A model generated the notes under the pieces. It searched no databases. It worked only from the letters and a program-made list of their open reading frames with translations, and was not told where the DNA came from. DNA of 13,361 nucleotides from positions 1 to 13,361 of the forward strand of contig JAEVZY010000345.1 in NCBI GenBank assembly GCA_023392035.1, read 5' to 3'. This DNA is from Pseudomonadota bacterium (lineage in GTDB: Bacteria > Pseudomonadota > Gammaproteobacteria > Burkholderiales > Burkholderiaceae_D). Numbering within the stretch: position 1 is the stretch's first letter; each line of letters begins with the position of its first letter. The translations under genes were made by a program, and so were the position numbers. This document shows positions 7,299 through 13,361 of the stretch, in pieces.

Positions 7299-8669
7299 AT
7301 GTTTGAAAAAATCCTGATCGCCAACCGCGGCGAAATCGCCCTGCGGGTGCAACGCGCCTGCCGCGAAATGGGCATCAAGACCGTGGTGGTGCATTCCGAA
7401 GCCGACCGCGAAGCCAAGTACGTCAAGCTGGCCGACGAATCGGTCTGCATCGGTCCGGCGCCCTCCGGCCAGAGCTATCTGTCGATGCCGGCCATCATCA
7501 GCGCCGCCGAAGTGACCGACGCCGAAGCGATTCATCCCGGCTACGGCTTCCTGTCCGAGAACGCCGATTTTGCCGAACGGGTGGAGCAATCCGGTTTCGT
7601 CTTCATCGGTCCGCGGCCGGAATCGATCCGCATGATGGGCGACAAGGTCTCGGCCAAGCAAGCCATGATCAAGGCCGGCGTGCCCTGCGTGCCGGGGTCC
7701 GATGGCGCGCTGCCGGATGACCCGAAGGAAATCATCCGCATCGCGCGCAAGGTCGGCTACCCGGTCATCATCAAGGCCGCCGGCGGCGGCGGTGGCCGCG
7801 GCATGCGCGTGGTGCATACGGAAGCGGCCCTGCTGTCGGCCGTGACCATGACCAAGAGCGAAGCCGGCGCTGCTTTCAACAACCCCGAAGTCTATATGGA
7901 GAAGTACCTGGAGAATCCGCGCCACGTGGAGATCCAGGTGCTGGCCGATGAATTCCGCAATGCCGTCTGGCTGGGCGAGCGCGACTGCTCCATGCAGCGC
8001 CGCCACCAGAAGGTGATCGAAGAAGCGCCGGCGGTAGGCATTGCGCGCAAGATCGTCGAGCGCATCGGCGACCGCTGCGCCGAGGCCTGCCGCAAGATGG
8101 GCTATCGCGGCGCCGGCACCTTCGAATTCCTGTATGAGAACGGCGAGTTCTATTTCATTGAAATGAACACTCGCATCCAGGTTGAGCATCCGGTCTCGGA
8201 AATGATCACCGGGGTCGATCTGATCCAGGAGCAGATCCGCGTCGCGGCCGGCGAAAAACTGCGTTTCCGCCAGCGCGACATCGAGCTCAAGGGTCACGCC
8301 ATCGAATGCCGCATCAATGCCGAAGACCCGTTCAAGTTCACGCCTTCGCCGGGACGCATTACCAGCTGGCATCCGCCGGGCGGTCCCGGCATCCGGGTCG
8401 ATTCCCATGCCTATGCCGGCTACTATGTGCCGCCCAACTATGATTCCATGGTGGGCAAGGTGATTGCCTACGGCGCGACGCGCGAGCAGGCGATTCGCCG
8501 CATGCAGATCGCGCTCTCGGAAATGGTGGTGGAAGGCATCCAGACCAATATCCCGCTGCACCGCGAATTGATGGTGGATGCCCGCTTCATCGAAGGCGGC
8601 ACCAACATCCATTACCTGGAGCAGAAGCTGGCGGTGCGCCCTGCCACCGACAACAACAACAAGGGGTGA
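7299..8669 (+). CDS. accC: Biotin carboxylase subunit of acetyl-CoA carboxylase
   Basis: A 456-residue ATP-grasp enzyme that carboxylates AccB-bound biotin using bicarbonate and ATP. Positions match the E. coli enzyme residue for residue at the active site: Lys116 and Lys159, the glycine-rich loop AAGGGGGRGMR (160-170), His209, Glu276, Glu288, Arg292 and Glu296 (the latter in EMNTRIQVEH). The N-terminal MFEKILIANRGEIALRV is the family signature. Length is that of a free-standing subunit rather than a fused propionyl- or pyruvate-carboxylase chain, and direct linkage to accB confirms the assignment. A short asparagine/lysine tail ends the protein. Its stop lies five bases before the prmA start. 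Confidence 0.98.
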   Translation: MFEKILIANRGEIALRVQRACREMGIKTVVVHSEADREAKYVKLADESVCIGPAPSGQSYLSMPAIISAAEVTDAEAIHPGYGFLSENADFAERVEQSGFVFIGPRPESIRMMGDKVSAKQAMIKAGVPCVPGSDGALPDDPKEIIRIARKVGYPVIIKAAGGGGGRGMRVVHTEAALLSAVTMTKSEAGAAFNNPEVYMEKYLENPRHVEIQVLADEFRNAVWLGERDCSMQRRHQKVIEEAPAVGIARKIVERIGDRCAEACRKMGYRGAGTFEFLYENGEFYFIEMNTRIQVEHPVSEMITGVDLIQEQIRVAAGEKLRFRQRDIELKGHAIECRINAEDPFKFTPSPGRITSWHPPGGPGIRVDSHAYAGYYVPPNYDSMVGKVIAYGATREQAIRRMQIALSEMVVEGIQTNIPLHRELMVDARFIEGGTNIHYLEQKLAVRPATDNNNKG

Positions 8670-8674
8670 TGGGC

Positions 8675-9580
8675 ATGGCCTGGACTGAAATCGTGATCGA
8701 AGTGCCCCAGCAGCAGGCGGAATTGTTGTCCACCGCGCTGATGGATGCCGGCGCGCTCTCGGTTTCAGTCGAGGATGCCGATGCCGGCACGCAAGCGGAG
8801 AAGCCGCAGTTCGGCGAACCCGGCATGCCGCTGGAAACCGCCTGGGAACACAGCCGGGTGATTGCGCTGATCGAGGTCGACGCCGATCCCGAGGCCTTGT
8901 TGCAAGAGGCCTGCGCCGCCATCGGCCTGGCCGACACGCCGGCCCATGCCCTGCGCCAGGTGGAAGAGCAGGACTGGGTTCGACTGACCCAGTCGCAATT
9001 CGACCCGATCAAAATCGGCAGGAACATCTGGGTCGTCCCCAGTTGGCACCAGGCGCCGGACCCGGATGCGCTGGTGCTGGAGCTCGACCCTGGCCTGGCT
9101 TTCGGCACCGGCAGCCACCCCACCACCCGCTTGTGCATGGAATGGCTGGAGGCGCATGCGCCGCAAGGCAAGACCGTGCTCGATTACGGATGCGGCTCGG
9201 GCATCCTGGCCATGGTGGCGTCCAAACTGGGCGCAAGCGAAGTGCTGGGCGTGGACATCGACCCGCAAGCGATCGTCAGCGCCGGCTTCAATGCCGAGCG
9301 CAACCATTGCGAAATCGCCTGGTATCTGCCGGACGATTTCATCGCCAGCCAGGGCCAGCGGCGTTTCGATGTGGTGGTCGCCAACATTCTTTCCAGTCCC
9401 CTGAAGCTGCTGGCGCCCATGCTGGCCGGACGGGTGGCGGAGGGTGGATCGCTGGTGCTGTCTGGCGTACTGGAGCGCCAGGCTGAGGAAGTGATCGCCG
9501 CCTATGCCCCCTTCATGAGACTGTCGGTGTGGAGCGCGCACGACGGCTGGGTTGCCCTGGCCGGCACCCGGGGACCTTGA
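8675..9580 (+). CDS. prmA: Ribosomal protein L11 methyltransferase
   Basis: A 301-residue SAM-dependent methyltransferase that trimethylates ribosomal protein L11 at several amino groups. The N-terminal substrate-recognition domain (about 1-90) is followed by DPGLAFGTGSHPTT (138-151), SAM motif I VLDYGCGSG (168-176), the acidic end of the next strand in VDIDP (193-197) and the ANILSSPL motif (236-243). I chose the ATG at 8675 because the protein then begins MAWTEI, matching the family, and AGGGG at 8662-8666 is eight bases away. The alternatives at 8666 (GTG) and 8669 (ATG) lie too close to that site. The gene is tightly packed after accC, and its stop overlaps the next start (TGATG). Confidence 0.95.
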   Translation: MAWTEIVIEVPQQQAELLSTALMDAGALSVSVEDADAGTQAEKPQFGEPGMPLETAWEHSRVIALIEVDADPEALLQEACAAIGLADTPAHALRQVEEQDWVRLTQSQFDPIKIGRNIWVVPSWHQAPDPDALVLELDPGLAFGTGSHPTTRLCMEWLEAHAPQGKTVLDYGCGSGILAMVASKLGASEVLGVDIDPQAIVSAGFNAERNHCEIAWYLPDDFIASQGQRRFDVVVANILSSPLKLLAPMLAGRVAEGGSLVLSGVLERQAEEVIAAYAPFMRLSVWSAHDGWVALAGTRGP

Positions 9581-10878
9581 TGGCACTGGCCACGCGCTGC
9601 CCTTACTGCCACACCACCTTCCGCGTCACCCATGACCAGTTGAAATTGCGCGGCGGCCTGGTACGCTGCGGCGCCTGCAAGGAGATTTTCAACGGGGTTG
9701 AACACCTGTTGGCGGCGGCGCAACAGCCGGGCACTTCCGCTCCCGCTTTCACGCCTTCTACCCCGGCCTCTGCCGCAACATCCGCACCTGCCGTTCCCGC
9801 GACGGCGCCGATTCGCGCGCCGGGCACGACTCCCGAAACGCCGGATACGATGGCGCCGGCAGCTTCCGACCTGAAGCCGGAGCCTTCGGCGCCCGAAGCT
9901 GCGCCGCCTGCGGCAAGCGCGTCCAGCCACGCCCGCCCGGCCGCTGAAACACCAGCTGCAACCGAACCGGAAGCACCCGAATCGGCAGCACCCGAATTCG
10001 AAGCACCTCAATCCAAAGCACGTGAATCCGAAGCGCGAATTCCGCCGGCGCAAGCAGAACCGGACTTTGCAACCCGCCTCCGGTTCCAGTCCCCGAGCCA
10101 ACTGCCGCCGACCACGCCGGAACAGGACATCGATCCGCTGACCCGCATGACCTTGATGGACATGCGCCCTTGGCCGCAAGCCGAAACCCGACCCGGCCTG
10201 GATGAGCCGAATGCCGATCGGCCGCGCCCCGGCCTGCGTGGCGATGGCGACGAGATCGATCGCGCCCTCGGTGAATTGCAGCAAAAGCCCTGGCGCGGCA
10301 GCGGCCCACATGCCGCCGCGGCCGAGGCCGACGAGTTCGATGCCCTGGACAATGAAGAGCCGGACTTCGTGCGCCAGGCGCGCCTGCAGGCAAGTCGCCA
10401 GCGCCGCACCCGCGTGCTGCTCGGCCTGGCCAGCGTGCTGCTGGCGCTTTTGGCTTTGCTGCAGGCGGCCATCGTCATGCGCACCGACATCGCCGCGCGC
10501 TGGCCGGCCACCTTGCCGGTCCTGGCCAGCCTTTGCAATCTTGCGGGCTGCAAGATAGGCTTGCCGCAACAGATCGAATACGTGAGCATCGAGTCGCACG
10601 AGCTGCAGTCCTTGCCCAACAGCGAGAACGGCTTCGTGCTCTCCATGCTGTTGCGCAACCGCAGCAAGGTCGAGCAAGCCTGGCCGTATCTGGAGTTGAC
10701 GCTCAACGACGCGGCCGAGCAGCCGGTGGCGCGGCGCGTGCTGGCCCCGGCCGATTACCTTTCGGCGCAGGAGCGTGCACGCGGCATGCAGCCCTCATCG
10801 GAAAAGCCGGTGCGGGTGGCCTTCACCCTGGCCCAGCTCAAGGCTTCGGGTTATCGCCTTTATGTTTTCTATCCCTGA
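9580..10878 (+). CDS. MJ0042-type zinc-ribbon protein with DUF3426 domain, single membrane span
   Basis: A 432-residue protein in three parts. Residues 6-37 form a zinc ribbon with Cys7, Cys10, Cys30 and Cys33 (CPYC...CGAC). A long low-complexity linker rich in Ala, Pro and Glu runs to about 270 and includes pentapeptide repeats. A transmembrane helix covers about 279-302, followed by a C-terminal DUF3426 domain ending FYP, presumably outside the cytoplasm. The zinc ribbon should therefore be cytoplasmic. The function of the family is unknown; similar domain layouts occur next to prmA in many betaproteobacteria. The ATG at 9580 overlaps the prmA stop by one base, with GGGGA five bases ahead. 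Longer upstream starts would sit inside prmA and are rejected. Confidence 0.9.
   Translation: MALATRCPYCHTTFRVTHDQLKLRGGLVRCGACKEIFNGVEHLLAAAQQPGTSAPAFTPSTPASAATSAPAVPATAPIRAPGTTPETPDTMAPAASDLKPEPSAPEAAPPAASASSHARPAAETPAATEPEAPESAAPEFEAPQSKARESEARIPPAQAEPDFATRLRFQSPSQLPPTTPEQDIDPLTRMTLMDMRPWPQAETRPGLDEPNADRPRPGLRGDGDEIDRALGELQQKPWRGSGPHAAAAEADEFDALDNEEPDFVRQARLQASRQRRTRVLLGLASVLLALLALLQAAIVMRTDIAARWPATLPVLASLCNLAGCKIGLPQQIEYVSIESHELQSLPNSENGFVLSMLLRNRSKVEQAWPYLELTLNDAAEQPVARRVLAPADYLSAQERARGMQPSSEKPVRVAFTLAQLKASGYRLYVFYP
9970..10029 (+). repeat. Degenerate 15-base repeats encoding a pentapeptide in the DUF3426 linker
   Basis: Four in-frame 15-base units encode EAPES, AAPEF, EAPQS and KARES, followed by a partial EAR. 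The second residue is always Ala and the third Pro or Arg. The units have diverged at the nucleotide level, mostly in first and third codon positions, so this looks like an old duplication kept as a flexible spacer rather than an actively slipping tract. Confidence 0.65.
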
Positions 10879-10905
10879 TTTTTCGATCCCTGTTTTTTTG
10901 ATCCC
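10871..10905 (+). repeat. 15-base tandem repeat spanning the DUF3426 stop codon
   Basis: ATCCCTGATTTTTCG (10871-10885) is followed directly by ATCCCTGTTTTTTTG (10886-10900) and a partial ATCCC. The first unit contains the TGA stop (10876-10878) of the zinc-ribbon gene. The two full units differ at two positions. The second unit has seven T in a row, but no adjacent strong stem is present, so it is not a convincing terminator. It occupies most of the 47-base gap before the kinase gene. Confidence 0.7.
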
Positions 10906-10925
10906 ACTGCGCAGGACCCACTGAC

Positions 10926-11861
10926 ATGACTTCCCTGATTTGCGGCTCGCTCGCCTTCGACACCATCATGGCTTTCAACGGCCGCTTCTCGGATGCCTTG
11001 CTGGCCGACCAACTGCACAAGATCAATGTCTCTTTCCTGGTGCCGGCCCTGCGGCGCGAATATGGCGGTTGCGCCGGCAATATCGCCTACAACCTCAAGC
11101 TGCTCGGCGGCGAGCCGCTGGTCATGGCCACCCTCGGCCTGGACGGCGAACGCTATGTGCAGCGCCTGCAGGAGTTGGGCATCAGCACCCGCCACGTAAC
11201 GGTGATTGAAGACAGCTATACCGCGCAGTGCTTCGTCACCACCGATGCGGCCAACAATCAGTTCACGGCCTTCCATCCGGGCGCCATGTCCTTTTCCCAT
11301 CGCAACCGGGTCGCCGATGCCGGCGCGGTGCGGCTGGCCATCGTCGCGCCGGACGGACGCGAGGCCATGGTGCAACATGCGCGCGACTGCGCCGAACTGG
11401 GCCGGCCATTCATCTTCGATCCGGGCCAGGGTTTGCCGATGTTCGATGGCGCCGAATTGCGCGAATTCATACAGATGGCGACCTGGGTCGCGGTCAACGA
11501 TTACGAAGGCGAATTGCTGGTGGAACGCACTGGCCTTTCCTTCGAGCAGATTGCGACCCAAGTGCAGGCGCTGGTGGTCACGCGCGGCGAAAACGGCGCG
11601 CATATCTACACCGGCGGGCGCTGCATCGAGATTCCCTGCGTGCCGGTGGAGCAAGTGGTAGACCCCACCGGCTGCGGCGACGCCTTCCGCGCCGGCATGC
11701 TCTACGGTTTGTCGCACGACCTGGATTGGGAAAGCACCGGGCGCCTGGCCAGCCTGATGGGCTCGATCAAGATCGCCCATCAGGGCGGACAAAACCACGC
11801 GCCTTCGAAGGCGGAAATCGAAGACCGCTTCAAGCAGGCTTTCGGCTACCGCTACGCCTGA
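10926..11861 (+). CDS. PfkB-family carbohydrate/nucleoside kinase (adenosine-kinase-like)
   Basis: A 311-residue ribokinase-fold kinase. The N-terminal pattern GGCAGNIAYNLKLLGG (47-62) is PfkB signature 1, involved in substrate binding. DPTGCGDAFRAG (246-257) is signature 2, with catalytic base Asp252 and the anion hole; VNDYEGELL (190-198) is the family N-x-x-E-like motif region. The sequence type is often annotated as adenosine kinase in betaproteobacteria, but the substrate cannot be fixed from sequence alone; ribose, fructose-derived sugars or nucleosides are all possible. The ATG at 10926 has AGGA nine bases upstream (10913-10916). It is the last gene of the plus-strand run and converges with yggU across 16 bases, with no terminator visible between them. 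Confidence 0.93.
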   Translation: MTSLICGSLAFDTIMAFNGRFSDALLADQLHKINVSFLVPALRREYGGCAGNIAYNLKLLGGEPLVMATLGLDGERYVQRLQELGISTRHVTVIEDSYTAQCFVTTDAANNQFTAFHPGAMSFSHRNRVADAGAVRLAIVAPDGREAMVQHARDCAELGRPFIFDPGQGLPMFDGAELREFIQMATWVAVNDYEGELLVERTGLSFEQIATQVQALVVTRGENGAHIYTGGRCIEIPCVPVEQVVDPTGCGDAFRAGMLYGLSHDLDWESTGRLASLMGSIKIAHQGGQNHAPSKAEIEDRFKQAFGYRYA

Positions 11862-11870
11862 GACGAAGCT

Positions 11871-11892
11871 GGCGAACTCAGGGCGAACTCAG
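11871..11892. repeat. Perfect 11-base tandem duplication at the yggU 3' end
   Basis: GGCGAACTCAG occurs twice back to back (11871-11881 and 11882-11892) with no mismatch. On the minus strand the junction creates the TGA stop of yggU. Because 11 is not a multiple of three, removing one copy shifts the frame; by hand translation the protein would then end a few codons later, at a TAG overlapping the kinase 3' end. Confidence 0.8.
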
Positions 11893-12156
11893 CCTGGTCT
11901 TGACTTCATCCAGGCTGACGTCCTGCGCAAAGCGCAGCTCCACGGTTTTGCGGCGCGAGCCTTCGCCATGCAGCAGCGTCACCGCGGACTTGGGCAAGCC
12001 CAGCCGGCTGGCCAGAAAGCGGATCAGCTCCTGGTTGGCGCGCCCTTCTATCGGTTGCGCCTGCAGGCGGATGCGCAGCACACCCTCGACCTCGCCCGCC
12101 ACTTCGCTCTTTTTGGCGTTGGGCGCCACCTGCACCGACAAGCGCAGCACGCTCAC
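11878..12156 (-). CDS. yggU: DUF167 (YggU family) protein
   Basis: A 92-residue small cytoplasmic protein of the DUF167/UPF0235 family, whose biochemical role is not established. The family features are visible: the N-terminal strand LSVQVAPNAKKSEV (6-19), then LRIRLQAQPIEGRANQELIRFLASRLGL (27-54) and the VTLLHGEGSRRKTVEL segment (59-74) with the SRRK motif typical of the fold. The start is GTG at 12156, whose GTGA overlaps the yggT stop by four bases, indicating translational coupling; no good independent ribosome binding site is present. The stop lies within an 11-base tandem duplication, so the C-terminal end may be recently altered. It converges on the kinase gene. Confidence 0.92.
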   Translation of the reverse strand: MSVLRLSVQVAPNAKKSEVAGEVEGVLRIRLQAQPIEGRANQELIRFLASRLGLPKSAVTLLHGEGSRRKTVELRFAQDVSLDEVKTRLSSP

Positions 12157-12692
12157 GCCAGCGCCAGCAGTCCAGCCGACAGGTAAAGCAGGATCTGCAG
12201 CACCAGGAAGGCCAGGAGCGGCGACAGATCGATGCCGGAGACCGGCGGCAGAATGCGCCGGAAAGGCCGCAGGATGGGTTGGTTGAGGGCCCGCACGAAA
12301 GGCGCCATCGGCGCATGCGGATTGACCCAGGACAGGATCACTTCAATGATGATCAGGCCCATCAGGCCATACAGGATCCAGACCACCAGCTTGTGCAGCG
12401 CCAACAGCAGGATCACGGGGCCGAAGCCGCGCATGCCGACCAGCGCCAGCACGGCGACGGAAATCAGCGCCATCAGGAAAGCGGCAATCATCGAAGCCCA
12501 GTCATAGCCGCCCACGCCGGGCAACAGGCGACGCAAGGGGCGCACCAGCCAATCGGTCAACTTGAACAGGAACTCGGAGAGCCCAGAAGGCGGACGCACG
12601 CGCACGGCCTGGGTCCAGAAGCGCAGCAGGAACAGAAAGCCCAGAAGGCCGGTGATGGTGCCAACGATCAGGTCGAGGATGCTGGTGAGCAC
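12153..12692 (-). CDS. yggT: YggT family integral membrane protein
   Basis: A 179-residue inner-membrane protein with two YGGT repeats. Hydrophobic segments lie at about 5-25, 65-87, 91-124 (long enough for one or two spans) and 155-179. The internal duplication is clear: RPLRRLLPGVGGYD (51-64) in the first half matches RPFRRILPPVSGID (142-155) in the second. Family members have been linked to osmotic tolerance and, in some bacteria, to cell-shape or division-site functions, but none is shown here. The start is GTG at 12692, chosen because AAGGAGT at 12704-12698 sits five bases upstream and family proteins start at this point. Paired with yggU as in E. coli. Confidence 0.94.
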   Translation of the reverse strand: MLTSILDLIVGTITGLLGFLFLLRFWTQAVRVRPPSGLSEFLFKLTDWLVRPLRRLLPGVGGYDWASMIAAFLMALISVAVLALVGMRGFGPVILLLALHKLVVWILYGLMGLIIIEVILSWVNPHAPMAPFVRALNQPILRPFRRILPPVSGIDLSPLLAFLVLQILLYLSAGLLALA

Positions 12693-12697
12693 GCCAC

Positions 12698-12704
12698 ACT
12701 CCTT
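12698..12704 (-). promoter_or_regulatory. Strong ribosome binding site for yggT
   Basis: AAGGAGT on the minus strand, near-consensus Shine-Dalgarno, lies five bases from the GTG at 12692. It decides the non-ATG start, and it is the strongest ribosome binding site in the window. Confidence 0.8.
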
Positions 12705-12775
12705 ATAGCGCCCGACAAAATATCCGGATGAACGGCCGGGTCGGCACGAAACTCGGGGCTCTTGTCAGGTGAAGC

Positions 12776-12815
12776 AAAAAAATTCCCGCCGCACGACGGG
12801 CATGCAGCGGGAATT
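12776..12815 (-). terminator. Rho-independent terminator for the histone H1-like gene
   Basis: A perfect nine-base stem, AATTCCCGC at 12781-12789 and GCGGGAATT at 12807-12815, closes a 17-base loop. On the minus strand the stem is followed by a run of T (through 12776), the layout of an intrinsic terminator. It lies about 50 bases past the stop of the H1-like gene and before the yggT leader, so it should insulate yggT from read-through. On the plus strand no T-tract follows. Confidence 0.8.
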
Positions 12816-12827
12816 GTGCCTGAAGAA

Positions 12828-12851
12828 CGACCCGCGCAGATTTGCGGGTCG
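12828..12851 (-). repeat. Second 3' hairpin upstream of the terminator
   Basis: CGACCCGC (12828-12835) pairs perfectly with GCGGGTCG (12844-12851) across an eight-base loop. It falls between the H1-like stop codon and the terminator, with no T-run of its own. Two stacked stems in a 3' untranslated region could protect the transcript from exonucleases. An alternative smaller pairing of CGCA with TGCG inside it is possible. Confidence 0.6.
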
Positions 12852-12865
12852 CAAACAGGTCAGTC

Positions 12866-13361
12866 TTACGGACGGGTGCCGGTCGGGAACGGCCAGGCGG
12901 CCGCCGGATTGAGCACCGTCTTGACAGCGGCAGCAGGCGCAGCGGCAGCTGCGGGTTTCGCAGCAGCAGCAGGCTTTTCCGCTTTCTTGGCAGCCGGCTT
13001 CTTGGCAGCAGCAGGCTTCTTGACGGCGGCAGGCTTCTTCGCAGCGGCAGGCTTCTTGGCAGCAGCCGGCTTCTTCGCAGCCTTCTTCGGCGCAGCCTTC
13101 TTGGCAGCGGCTTTCTTCGGCGCTGCTTTCTTGGCAGCCGCTTTCTTCGGCGCGGCTTTCTTGGCTACGGCCTTCTTCGGTGCAGCTTTCTTGGGAGCGG
13201 CTTTCTTCGGTGCTGCCTTCTTGGCTACGGCCTTCTTCGGTGCTGCCTTCTTGGCGACGGCTTTCTTCGGTGCTGCCTTCTTGGCTACCGCTTTCTTCGG
13301 CGCTGCCTTCTTGGCGACGGCTTTCTTGGCTACCGCCTTCTTCGGTGCTGCCTTCTTGGCG
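12866..13361 (-). CDS. Histone H1-like lysine/alanine/proline-rich DNA-binding protein, 3' part (5' end outside window)
   Basis: An open frame with no stop runs from the TAA at 12868-12866 to the right edge, giving 164 residues of C-terminal sequence; the start lies beyond the window. It is almost entirely Ala, Lys, Pro and Val in five-residue units such as AVAKK and AAPKK, changing near the C-terminus to AAAKKP-type units. It ends in a distinct non-repetitive tail, TVLNPAAAWPFPTGTRP. This composition is that of bacterial histone H1-like nucleoid proteins (resembling the C-terminal half of eukaryotic H1), known in Bordetella and other betaproteobacteria, and also of AlgP-like proteins. It is expected to bind DNA non-specifically through lysines. 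A terminator follows at 12776-12815. Whether an N-terminal domain exists cannot be seen. Confidence 0.85.
   Translation of the reverse strand, partial: AKKAAPKKAVAKKAVAKKAAPKKAVAKKAAPKKAVAKKAAPKKAVAKKAAPKKAAPKKAAPKKAVAKKAAPKKAAAKKAAPKKAAAKKAAPKKAAKKPAAAKKPAAAKKPAAVKKPAAAKKPAAKKAEKPAAAAKPAAAAAPAAAVKTVLNPAAAWPFPTGTRP
13082..13361 (-). repeat. 15/30-base tandem repeat array in the H1-like gene
   Basis: Minus-strand 15-base units encode three small residues plus two lysines (AAPKK, AVAKK or AAAKK). AAPKK and AVAKK alternate so that the higher-order period is 30 bases. The alternation is broken near 13316-13336, where two AVAKK units are adjacent, indicating loss or gain of one 15-base unit. The array continues past the window edge. 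Such tracts commonly vary in copy number between strains. Confidence 0.85.

Noticed and set aside
7251..8612. A 453-residue open minus-strand frame antisense to accC.
   Set aside because: The accC reading is certain, with every catalytic residue in place. The antisense product shows no domain and no plausible translation start signal.
10840..10860. A possible AAGGC/GCCTT stem followed by T-rich sequence near the end of the DUF3426 gene.
   Set aside because: The stem is only five bases with an eleven-base loop, lies inside the coding sequence, and the T-run is interrupted; too weak for a terminator.
10869..11798. A 309-residue minus-strand frame antisense to the PfkB-family kinase.
   Set aside because: The kinase motifs are intact on the plus strand; the opposite frame has no recognisable motif.
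13082..13361. The regular repeats at the right edge considered as a CRISPR-like array.
   Set aside because: The units are contiguous, in a continuous reading frame and without unique spacers; they encode lysine-rich protein repeats.

Overview
The window looks like ordinary core chromosome from a high-GC betaproteobacterium. It most resembles Burkholderiales, and within them the Oxalobacteraceae (Herbaspirillum-like). The lineage call is my inference from three things: GC-rich third codon positions, the gene order aroQ-accB-accC-prmA-DUF3426-pfkB, and a lysine/alanine-rich histone H1-like protein. I see no insertion sequence, prophage, CRISPR array, tRNA or rRNA, and the coding density is very high with no gene-free stretch above 300 bases.

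Layout. Bases 1-5041 form a minus-strand cluster, transcribed right to left: mpl (peptidoglycan recycling ligase), a YqiA-type esterase, an RNB-family exoribonuclease, and a TonB-like C-terminal protein. The TonB-like stop codon overlaps an ATG that probably opens the next gene, outside the window. A 54-base divergent gap separates mpl from a plus-strand run at 5096-11861. That run holds a conserved protein with a degenerate nucleotidyltransferase-like motif, a membrane-anchored TlpA/ResA thioredoxin, aroQ (type II dehydroquinase), accB and accC (biotin carboxyl carrier protein and biotin carboxylase), prmA (ribosomal protein L11 methyltransferase), a zinc-ribbon/DUF3426 membrane protein, and a PfkB-family sugar/nucleoside kinase. 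Many junctions are tight or overlapping (ATGA, TGATG), which suggests translational coupling.

The right end is minus strand again. yggT and yggU overlap by 4 bases and converge on pfkB across a 16-base gap. A rho-independent terminator and a second hairpin then follow the 3' end of a histone H1-like gene. That gene runs off the window edge and is built of 15/30-base tandem repeats.

Functionally the window mixes envelope work (mpl, TonB-like, YggT, TlpA), central biosynthesis (aroQ for shikimate, accBC for the first step of fatty acid synthesis), RNA and ribosome maintenance (RNB, PrmA) and nucleoid structure (H1-like). I found no convincing new multi-gene system. The items worth a second look are small: a missing catalytic carboxylate in the nucleotidyltransferase-like protein, an Asp-to-Glu change in the RNB active site, several short tandem repeats at gene ends (two of which include stop codons), a pentapeptide repeat in the DUF3426 linker, and the H1-like repeat array.
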